The position numbers and the translations under genes were made by a program. Shown here in pieces: positions 1-5,983 of a stretch of 7,045 nt of DNA (its first letter is position 1; each line of letters begins with the position of its first letter). The DNA is from Desulfobacteraceae bacterium (lineage in GTDB: Bacteria > Desulfobacterota > DSM-4660 > Desulfatiglandales > Desulfatiglandaceae), in NCBI GenBank assembly GCA_030642205.1, contig DAOWOF010000123.1:1-7045 (forward strand). Direction: 5' to 3'. Under the pieces are notes generated by a model. It was not told where the DNA came from. It did no database searches and saw nothing but the letters and a program-made list of their open reading frames with translations.

Positions 1-809
1 GCCGAAATTAAAGCCCCCAGACCATCATCATTAAAAAAATGGATTACATCAGAAGGTGTGCCTCCCTGGGTTCCATACCCTGGAACTAAAAAATAGGTTT
101 TTGGCATCAATTTTCTTAAGATCCTGGCCTCATGTGGATATGTAGCCCCAACTACTGCCCCTACAGAGGAATAACCTTCCTTCCCGATGCTACTGGCGCC
201 CCATTTATCAACCAATTCAGCTATAATCTCAAATATTTTTCTTTCTTTGCCTCCGGAAAGCACATTTAGGTCCTGAATTTCTACAGACGATGGATTGGAG
301 GTCTTAACCAGCACAAAAATTCCTTTACCATAAGTCACAACATCCTTCACAAAGGGCAGGATACCATCAGACCCCAATAAGGGATTAACCGTGAGCGCAT
401 CAATATCAATGACTGAAACAGGGTGTTTATCATTTATATGAACTTTGCCAATATGCCCATCAGAATATGCCTTAGCTGTTGAAGCAATATCATTTTTCTT
501 TGCATCCTCAATAATCAGAAGGCCTTTTTGCCGGGCGTATTTAATAGTTTTATAGAGGGCCTCCATCCCTTTTAAGCCATATCGTTCATAAAAAGCGACC
601 TGAGGTTTGATAACAGGAACCAGATCATATATGGCGTCTATAAGTTGACAATTAAACTCAAAAATGGCATCACTTATCCCCTTAAGATCTTTCCCGAATT
701 TATTTTTAATATTTTCAGGAAAAAGATCATATACTGGATCTAGCCCTACAACCACATGGCTTTTTTTTGATATCACCTTTCGGATTATTTTGTCTGTAAA
801 AGTTTCCAT
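1..809 (-). CDS. pyrF: Orotidine 5'-phosphate decarboxylase, type 2 (3' end outside window)
   Basis: Decarboxylates orotidine 5'-monophosphate to UMP, the last step of de novo pyrimidine synthesis, in the cytoplasm. Translating the minus strand from the ATG at 809 gives 269 uninterrupted codons. The VGLDP motif (residues 21-25) opens the first beta strand of the TIM barrel. Lys68 (in VIKPQVAFYE) and the DAKKND motif (Asp102, Lys104, Asp107) supply the Lys-Asp-Lys-Asp catalytic set of the family. KTSNPSS, VGATYPHEA and FLVPGYGTQGGTPSD are the later phosphate-loop landmarks and match the longer type-2 (Mycobacterium/Myxococcus-like) branch rather than the E. coli type. A TAA lies two codons upstream in frame, so 809 is the earliest possible ATG. 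The ribosome site is weak (AAAGGA about 18 bases upstream). The last roughly 10-40 residues are missing because the window ends. The gene is divergent from purA across a 386-bp gap. Confidence 0.95.
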   Translation of the reverse strand, partial: METFTDKIIRKVISKKSHVVVGLDPVYDLFPENIKNKFGKDLKGISDAIFEFNCQLIDAIYDLVPVIKPQVAFYERYGLKGMEALYKTIKYARQKGLLIIEDAKKNDIASTAKAYSDGHIGKVHINDKHPVSVIDIDALTVNPLLGSDGILPFVKDVVTYGKGIFVLVKTSNPSSVEIQDLNVLSGGKERKIFEIIAELVDKWGASSIGKEGYSSVGAVVGATYPHEARILRKLMPKTYFLVPGYGTQGGTPSDVIHFFNDDGLGALIS

Positions 810-870
810 AAAATTTTACTAGCTTTTTCCTTTATTGCCATATAAAAATACATTAATATTATTGATGGAG

Positions 871-999
871 TCGTAAAAAGCCTATAAACAGGCCGTGGGC
901 AGATAAGCCACGGGTACCCTATCTGCATTCATTTTTAAATGGCTGGGGAAAGCCAGCACTCACCTGCCGAGTCAAAAGGTACAAATGGACTTTTTACGA
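871..999. repeat. 129-bp element bounded by 10-bp inverted repeats, rich in hairpins
   Basis: TCGTAAAAAG at 871-880 is the exact reverse complement of CTTTTTACGA at 990-999. Inside are several perfect short stems: CCGTGG (893-898) with CCACGG (908-913), GCAGATA (899-905) with TATCTGC (920-926), and GCTGG (942-946) with CCAGC (953-957). The palindrome GGGTACCC lies at 912-919. The first two stems overlap, so they would be alternative folds. A 7-base direct repeat TATTATT flanks the element at 857-863 and 1003-1009 and could be a target duplication, although the area is AT-rich. This architecture suits a miniature non-autonomous repeat (MITE-like or REP-like) or a small structured RNA. From memory, similar bounded repeats recur in Desulfobacterota genomes; that is recollection, not a search result. 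Confidence 0.5.
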
Positions 1000-1014
1000 G
1001 ATTATTATTACTGG

Positions 1015-1047
1015 TTGACAATTACCAAGCAGACGTAATTTTGTCAA
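1015..1047. promoter_or_regulatory. Palindromic TTGACA/TGTCAA region, candidate divergent promoter or operator
   Basis: TTGACA at 1015-1020 is a perfect -35 hexamer on the plus strand, and TGTCAA at 1042-1047 is a perfect -35 hexamer on the minus strand. They form an inverted repeat (TTGACAATT against AATTTTGTCAA, with a 2-base bulge). The matching -10 boxes are poor: plus-strand TAATTT at a 15-base spacing, and minus-strand TAATTG at 1024-1019 with a 17-base spacing. The pair may be two back-to-back promoters for purA and pyrF, or one operator for a dimeric regulator. No regulator can be named from the sequence. Confidence 0.35.
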
Positions 1048-1071
1048 TTAACAAAACATCCTCCGAATATT

Positions 1072-1080
1072 TGATATAAG
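1072..1080 (+). promoter_or_regulatory. purA: Candidate extended -10 for the purA operon
   Basis: TGATATAAG combines a TG dinucleotide with TATAAG, a 5-of-6 match to the -10 consensus. No recognisable -35 lies 16-18 bases upstream, which is tolerated by extended -10 promoters. It would give a purA leader of about 110 bases. The call competes with the TTGACA at 1015. Confidence 0.3.
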
Positions 1081-1183
1081 AGATCGTACACCACAGACTG
1101 CATATTTTATACAATCTAATCACAATATATGGGCACATTAGACGTAAGGAATGGCTTATATCGAATATCAGGACAGCCTCTTT

Positions 1184-1190
1184 AAGGAGA
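1184..1190 (+). promoter_or_regulatory. purA: Ribosome binding site of purA, decides the start
   Basis: AAGGAGA lies 5 bases before the ATG at 1196. An in-frame ATG at 1151 would add 15 residues unlike any PurA N-terminus and has only AAGGA directly abutting it, with no spacing. Family alignment (MANIVVVGTQWGDEGKGK) also demands the 1196 start. Confidence 0.85.
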
Positions 1191-1195
1191 TATCG

Positions 1196-2494
1196 ATGGC
1201 AAACATTGTTGTTGTGGGAACCCAATGGGGAGATGAAGGAAAAGGCAAAATTGTTGATCTGTTAACAGCCAAGGTTGATATGGTAGCCAGGTATCAGGGT
1301 GGAAATAATGCCGGTCATACTCTGCTTGTAGATGGTCAACAATTTATTTTCCACATCATCCCCTCAGGAATACTTTATAAGGATAAAAAATGCGTTATTG
1401 GGAACGGGGTTGTTATAGATCCGGCTGTCTTGCTTAAAGAGATTGAAGACCTACAAGCTGCTAAAATTGAAGTAACACCTGCAAGATTTTCATTGAGTGA
1501 GAAAGCCCACATTATTATGCCTTACCACAAAGCCATCGATATTGCGCGTGAGGCTGCTAAAGGGCGGGATAAGATAGGAACTACTGGCCGTGGGATAGGC
1601 CCCTGTTATGAAGATAAGGCAGCGCGAACCGGGGTTAGGGCTATTGATCTGATTGAGCCCGATATCCTTGAGGAAAAAATAACTGCCCATCTAAAAGAGA
1701 AAAATTTTTATCTGGAAAAATATCTCAAAGCTGAACCTCTCAACGCTCAATCTATTTTAGAATCCTACCTTAAGATGGCTGAAAAGCTTCAACCTTTTAT
1801 AGTAGATGTTTCACTTGAGATGGAAAAACTCCTTAAGGAAGGCGGAAGCATCCTTTTTGAAGGTGCTCAGGGGACCCATTTGGATATTGATCACGGGACA
1901 TATCCTTTTGTCACCTCATCAAATCCTGTGGCTGCGGCTGCTTGTACGGGAACAGGCCTCGGTCCCGGAGTAATCGATCATGTTGTCGGCATTGTTAAAG
2001 CCTACACTACCAGGGTTGGCGCCGGTCCATTTGTAACCGAGCTTACCGATGCAGTTGGAAACTATATTCAAGAAAAGGGAAAAGAATTTGGCGCAACAAC
2101 AGGGCGGCGACGTCGCTGCGGCTGGCTCGATCTCGTTGTGCTGCAAGATGCTGTACGTCTAAATGGTTTAAATAGCCTGGCCATTACCAAACTTGATGTA
2201 TTAAGCGGTCTTGAAACCCTGAAAATTTGTGTTGGATACGAGCTTGAAGGCAAGAAAATCATGCATAGGCCGTGCAGTTTAAAAAAGATGCTTAACTGCA
2301 GACCTGTTTTCAAGGAATTACCAGGTTGGCAGGAAGATATATCCCAAAGCAGAAAATTATCAGACTTACCAGACAATGCAAGAGCTTATCTTGATACCAT
2401 TGAGGAAATAACCGGTGTTCCCATCTCAATTATCTCTGTGGGACCAGGAAGACAAGATTCTATTATAATAAAAGGGGCTTTTCAAAATAAATAA
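1196..2494 (+). CDS. purA: Adenylosuccinate synthetase
   Basis: Joins IMP and aspartate at the expense of GTP to form adenylosuccinate, the first step from IMP towards AMP, in the cytoplasm. The product is 432 residues, the usual bacterial length. The N-terminal loop WGDEGKGK (residues 11-18) holds the catalytic Asp13, and NNAGHT (37-42) holds the catalytic His41, both at E. coli numbering. IGTTGRGIGPCYEDKAAR (about 127-144) is the IMP-binding signature. FEGAQGT (221-227) and DHGTYPFVTSSNP (232-244) follow. TTGRRRRCGWLD (301-312) is the arginine-rich loop involved in aspartate and IMP binding. TKLDVLSG (331-338) is the guanine-recognition segment. His228 stands where many members have Leu (GTLLDIDHG), a minor change. 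It is first in a plus-strand operon, and its stop overlaps the mnmG start by one base (TAATG). Nothing suggests inactivation. Confidence 0.98.
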   Translation: MANIVVVGTQWGDEGKGKIVDLLTAKVDMVARYQGGNNAGHTLLVDGQQFIFHIIPSGILYKDKKCVIGNGVVIDPAVLLKEIEDLQAAKIEVTPARFSLSEKAHIIMPYHKAIDIAREAAKGRDKIGTTGRGIGPCYEDKAARTGVRAIDLIEPDILEEKITAHLKEKNFYLEKYLKAEPLNAQSILESYLKMAEKLQPFIVDVSLEMEKLLKEGGSILFEGAQGTHLDIDHGTYPFVTSSNPVAAAACTGTGLGPGVIDHVVGIVKAYTTRVGAGPFVTELTDAVGNYIQEKGKEFGATTGRRRRCGWLDLVVLQDAVRLNGLNSLAITKLDVLSGLETLKICVGYELEGKKIMHRPCSLKKMLNCRPVFKELPGWQEDISQSRKLSDLPDNARAYLDTIEEITGVPISIISVGPGRQDSIIIKGAFQNK

Positions 2495-4398
2495 TGATAC
2501 CAAAAACAATATATGATGTAATAGTAGTTGGTGCAGGTCATGCCGGTTGTGAGGCAGCCCTGGCTTCAGCCAGGATGGGACATTCAACTTTGCTTATTAC
2601 TATTAATCTTGATCACATAGCTGCTATGAGCTGCAATCCCGCAATAGGCGGATTGGCCAAGGGGCATTTGGTCAAGGAAATTGATGCCATTGGAGGCGAA
2701 ATGGCCATCAATGCTGATCAAACAGGAATTCAGTTCAGGCGCCTTAATACCCGTAAGGGTCTTGCTGTACAGGGATCAAGAACGCAGAATGACAGGGATC
2801 TTTACCGAAAAAGGATGAAATCCGTTCTGGAATCTCAAGATCTACTTGAAATCCGACAAGCTATGGTGGCTCGTCTCATAATTAAAAATGCAATAATCAA
2901 AGGCGTTGAGACACAAATTCATGAACGTTTTTTTTCTAAATCGGTCATTCTGACTAACGGGACATTCCTCAGAGGATTAATACATATTGGTCTTGATCAT
3001 TTTCCCGCGGGAAGGATGGGGGACCCTTCCTCTTTAAGTCTGTCTATACAGCTTAAAGAAATAGGATTTGAAGTTGCTCGCTTAAAGACAGGAACTCCTC
3101 CGCGACTAAATGGGCGTACTATTAATTATGATAATTTGATAATACAGCATGGAGATAAAATACCAAAGCCGTTTTCCTTCTCTACCAGTAAAATCACACT
3201 TCCTCAGTTACCTTGTTATATTACATATACCAATGCCAATACACATGAGATAATAAGACAAAGTCTTGATCAATCACCACTTTATAGAGGAATAATTGAA
3301 GGTGTTGGCGCCCGCTATTGTCCTTCCATAGAAGATAAGGTTGTTCGCTTTAAAGATAAGGAACGTCATCAAATCTTTCTTGAGCCTGAAGGTCTTGACA
3401 CAGTAGAAGTCTATCCCAACGGTCTTGCAACCAGCCTCCCTGTTGAAATCCAGTTAAGGGTCCTCCAATCAATTCCAGGCCTGGAAAAAGTTAAAATGCT
3501 AAGGCCAGGATATGCCATTGAGTATGATTTTATTAATCCTGTGCAATTAAAGGCAACTCTTGAAACCAAGAAAATAAAGGGGCTTTATCTGGCAGGCCAA
3601 ATTAACGGAACTTCCGGTTATGAGGAGGCGGCAGCCCAGGGTCTTTTAGCGGGAATAAATGCGGTTTTAAAAATCAGAGAAGAAGAGCCTTTAATCCTTG
3701 AAAGATCTGAGGCCTATGCTGCTGTCCTCGTTGATGATCTGGTAACCAAAGGCACTAATGAGCCTTACCGTATGTTTACATCCAGGGCTGAATACAGACT
3801 GCTGTTACGGGAGGATAATGCCGATTTTCGTTTACGTGATATTGGTTATAAGCTTGGTTTGATAAAAGATGACATTTACAATAAATTTTGTAAAAAAAGA
3901 AATGACGTGGAAAAACTGCTTTTACGTTTAAAGGAGTTCTCCATTAAGCCAACAAAGCAAACTCTTGCCCTTTTAAAGGAAATAGGCACAACGCCTATTA
4001 AGGAGTCAACTCCATTAAGTCAGCTGCTAAAACGCTATGAGGTCTCTTTTGAACAGCTCAGGTGCTTTGATCCTGCCCTCAAGGATATTGAGGAGCAATC
4101 AGCCAATGAAGTTGAGACCAGGATCAAATATGCCGGGTATATTGATCGTCAGGAATGTCAGGTGCAAAAAATGAAACAAATGGAAAATATTAAATTACCT
4201 GATAATTTAAATTATAATAATATACATGGACTAACTACAGAAGTACGTGAAAAGCTAGAAAAAATTAGGCCCACATCCCTTGGACAGGTTTCCAGGATTT
4301 CAGGTTTAACACCAGCAGCGATTATGGCGCTGCAGATTTACCTTAAAAAAATAGGCTCCGACCCGTACCATGCGAACCCTAAGGAGTTAAAAAAATGA
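2494..4398 (+). CDS. mnmG: tRNA uridine-5-carboxymethylaminomethyl modification enzyme MnmG (GidA)
   Basis: With MnmE, installs the carboxymethylaminomethyl (or aminomethyl) group at position 5 of the wobble uridine U34 in several tRNAs, using FAD and a reduced nicotinamide cofactor. The product is 634 residues (E. coli about 629). The Rossmann motif GAGHAG sits at 13-18 for FAD. The two conserved cysteines are visible: Cys47 in MSCNPAIGG and Cys276 in ARYCPSIEDK. Other family landmarks are KGHLVKEIDAIGGEM (56-70), LKTGTPPRLNG (197-207), the second FAD segment GLYLAGQINGTSGYEEAAAQG, and EPYRMFTSRAEYRLLLREDNAD. The C-terminal helical domain (YAGYIDRQ, then RISGLTPAAIMAL) contacts tRNA and MnmE. 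KGLAV at 88-92 replaces the usual KGPAV. The ribosome site is poor (AAAGGGG about 16 bases upstream), so translation is probably coupled to purA. mnmE is not in the window. Confidence 0.97.
   Translation: MIPKTIYDVIVVGAGHAGCEAALASARMGHSTLLITINLDHIAAMSCNPAIGGLAKGHLVKEIDAIGGEMAINADQTGIQFRRLNTRKGLAVQGSRTQNDRDLYRKRMKSVLESQDLLEIRQAMVARLIIKNAIIKGVETQIHERFFSKSVILTNGTFLRGLIHIGLDHFPAGRMGDPSSLSLSIQLKEIGFEVARLKTGTPPRLNGRTINYDNLIIQHGDKIPKPFSFSTSKITLPQLPCYITYTNANTHEIIRQSLDQSPLYRGIIEGVGARYCPSIEDKVVRFKDKERHQIFLEPEGLDTVEVYPNGLATSLPVEIQLRVLQSIPGLEKVKMLRPGYAIEYDFINPVQLKATLETKKIKGLYLAGQINGTSGYEEAAAQGLLAGINAVLKIREEEPLILERSEAYAAVLVDDLVTKGTNEPYRMFTSRAEYRLLLREDNADFRLRDIGYKLGLIKDDIYNKFCKKRNDVEKLLLRLKEFSIKPTKQTLALLKEIGTTPIKESTPLSQLLKRYEVSFEQLRCFDPALKDIEEQSANEVETRIKYAGYIDRQECQVQKMKQMENIKLPDNLNYNNIHGLTTEVREKLEKIRPTSLGQVSRISGLTPAAIMALQIYLKKIGSDPYHANPKELKK
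4381..4386 (+). promoter_or_regulatory. Ribosome binding site of nnr inside the mnmG end
   Basis: AAGGAG lies 8 bases before the ATG at 4395, within the last codons of mnmG. It supports the ATGA overlap start and translational coupling. Confidence 0.75.
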
Positions 4399-5972
4399 AA
4401 ATAAGCAGTGTTTCCGAAATGAGAGCTTTGGACAAAACAGCCTCTGAAAAATTATTGATTAAAGAAGAACTATTAATGGAAAATGCAGGCCTGGCAGCCA
4501 GTTTTATGCTCTTCCGGGAATGCGGCATCAATAACAAACGCTTTGTCATCATCTGTGGTACAGGCAATAATGGTGGAGACGGCTTTGTAATAGCCAGAAA
4601 GGTCCTTTCGAATGGAGGTTTAGTAAAGGTATTTATCCTTGGAGATAAAAACAGGTTTAAAGGTGTAGCCAAACTTAATCTGGACATCATTACCAAGCTT
4701 CTTGTCAGTATTCAGGAGATTGATTCGCCAAAGGCAGATCTAATGCCTGAAATCAATAACTGTGACGTAATCGTGGACGCACTTTTTGGGACAGGACTGA
4801 CCAGGGATGTTAAAGGCAAGTACCGTGAAGTCATAGAAATAATGAATTTGAGCGAAAAAACAGTGTTAAGCGTAGACATCCCTTCAGGAGTAAATGGAGA
4901 TACAGGACAAATTATGGGTATAGCTGTTAATGCCAACTATACCGTTACGTTTGGATTGCCCAAAATTGGGAATCTCCTTTATCCTGGTTATGGTCTTTGT
5001 GGAAAACTATCTGTTACACATATCTCATTTCCTCCTTCAATGTATAATGCGGACTCTATTAAAGTTGAGTTGAATTCTCCCCCTGAACTTCCTCCAAGGG
5101 CTAAAGATGGGCACAAAGGCACATTTGGTCAGGCCCTGTTTATTGCTGGGGCGGCCTCTTATTTTGGAGCCCCTTATTTCGCGGCTTCTTCTTTTTTAAA
5201 GGCAGGCGGAGGCTATTCCCGTTTAGCCGCGCCTTTCTCTATAATTCCCTTTATCGCCGCCAAAGGTAGTGAAATTGTTTTTGTTCGGCAAAAAGAGACA
5301 CCATCAGGCAGTATCGCCCTGGCCAACAAAGAGAAATTATTAAACTTGATAGAGACAATGGACATGGTCGTCCTCGGTCCCGGGATTTCTCTTGATGCTG
5401 AAACAGGACAACTTGTCAGGGAATTATCCCGCAAGATAAATAAACCCCTGCTTTTGGATGGAGATGGGATCACCGCCCTGAGTGAAGATCTTGATATTTT
5501 AAAAAATAGAGCCGCCCCTACGGTCATTACACCCCACCTAGGCGAAATGAGCCGGATTACCAAAAAAGGCATTACCGAAATTAAATCTGATCCTATAGGC
5601 ATCATCCAGTCTACTGCCCGGCAATTAAACGCAATAATAGTACTTAAAGGCCCCCATTCCATGATAGGATTACCTGATCAAAGGGTCTTTATCAATATGA
5701 CAGGGAATTCAGGGGCAGCTACTGCCGGAGCAGGGGATGTCCTGACCGGCACAATTGCTGCAATGACAGGCCTGGGCTTATCGGTTCCTGAAGCCGTTCA
5801 AAAAGGAGTCTTGATTCATGGCCTGGCCGCCGACCTGGCTGCCCAGGAAAAGGGAGAAGATGGGATTACAGCCCAGGATATTTTGGATTTTCTACCACTA
5901 GCTTTAAAAAATGATCGGGAAGGCGCTAATATTGCAGATAGATCATTCTATTCAAAAATAGAAATTATTTAA
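4395..5972 (+). CDS. nnr: Bifunctional NAD(P)H-hydrate repair enzyme Nnr (epimerase + ADP-dependent dehydratase)
   Basis: Repairs NADHX and NADPHX, the hydrated forms of reduced nicotinamide cofactors. The N-terminal domain (about 1-215, YjeF_N, NnrE) epimerises R and S hydrates; the C-terminal domain (about 235-505, NnrD) dehydrates the S form using ADP. The length, 525 residues, is close to the E. coli YjeF length. N-domain evidence: LLMENAGLAA (26-35), GTGNNGGDGFVIARKV (55-70), VIVDALFGTGL (125-135), SVDIPSGVNGDTG (159-171) and FGLPKIGNLLYPG (186-198). C-domain evidence: KGTFGQALFIAGAASYFGAP (241-260), LKAGGGYSRLA (268-278), VLGPGIS, LLLDGDG (352-358), VITPHLGEMSRI (377-388), VLKGPHSMI, and the ribokinase-like GNSGAATAGAGDVLTG (437-452) with catalytic Asp448. 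LDGDG is a variant of the more common LDADA. It overlaps mnmG by ATGA. The last 20 residues extend past the conserved domain and have no recognisable role. Confidence 0.96.
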   Translation: MKISSVSEMRALDKTASEKLLIKEELLMENAGLAASFMLFRECGINNKRFVIICGTGNNGGDGFVIARKVLSNGGLVKVFILGDKNRFKGVAKLNLDIITKLLVSIQEIDSPKADLMPEINNCDVIVDALFGTGLTRDVKGKYREVIEIMNLSEKTVLSVDIPSGVNGDTGQIMGIAVNANYTVTFGLPKIGNLLYPGYGLCGKLSVTHISFPPSMYNADSIKVELNSPPELPPRAKDGHKGTFGQALFIAGAASYFGAPYFAASSFLKAGGGYSRLAAPFSIIPFIAAKGSEIVFVRQKETPSGSIALANKEKLLNLIETMDMVVLGPGISLDAETGQLVRELSRKINKPLLLDGDGITALSEDLDILKNRAAPTVITPHLGEMSRITKKGITEIKSDPIGIIQSTARQLNAIIVLKGPHSMIGLPDQRVFINMTGNSGAATAGAGDVLTGTIAAMTGLGLSVPEAVQKGVLIHGLAADLAAQEKGEDGITAQDILDFLPLALKNDREGANIADRSFYSKIEII

Positions 5973-5980
5973 GTTATAAT
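5951..5980 (+). promoter_or_regulatory. Candidate internal promoter before the KptA-like gene
   Basis: A perfect TATAAT lies at 5975-5980, just after the nnr stop. TTCAAA at 5951-5956, 18 bases upstream, is a 4-of-6 match to the -35 box. If used, transcription would start near 5987, giving a very short or absent leader for the KptA-like gene. The call rests on sequence match only. Confidence 0.3.
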
Positions 5981-5983
5981 CCT

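Larger units (their letters stand above)
810..1195. other. Divergent intergenic region between pyrF and purA
   Basis: This 386-bp gap separates the pyrF start (minus strand) from the purA start (plus strand), so it should hold promoters for both. I see no convincing protein-coding gene here. Its recognisable contents are the 129-bp inverted-repeat element at 871-999, the TTGACA/TGTCAA palindrome at 1015-1047, a candidate extended -10 at 1072-1080 and the purA ribosome site at 1184-1190. The octamer AGACGTAA occurs twice (1031-1038 and 1140-1147), which may be chance. Confidence 0.7.

Noticed and set aside
1151..1195. In-frame upstream ATG that would extend PurA by 15 residues
   Set aside because: The added residues match no PurA N-terminus, the upstream purine tract abuts the ATG, and a strong AAGGAGA sits correctly before 1196.
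1022..1225. Small minus-strand open frame overlapping the purA start
   Set aside because: It has low-complexity, Cys/Ile-rich composition with no family resemblance and overlaps regulatory DNA and the purA start.
2068..2376. Minus-strand open frame within purA
   Set aside because: It is antisense to a conserved purA region and its Ser/Pro/Arg-rich product looks like a shadow of the sense codons.
4379..4696. Minus-strand open frame over the mnmG/nnr junction
   Set aside because: It is antisense to well-supported coding sequence, with no ribosome site or recognisable motif.
5213..5662. 149-residue minus-strand open frame within nnr
   Set aside because: It lies opposite the conserved NnrD domain and has no family features; it is an antisense shadow.
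5903..5909. T TTA AAA, an in-phase canonical -1 slippery heptamer near the end of nnr, considered as a route to an Nnr-KptA fusion
   Set aside because: A -1 shift there meets TGA at 5912-5914, and the KptA frame has a further TAG at 5939, so no fusion results. Such heptamers also arise by chance in AT-rich DNA.
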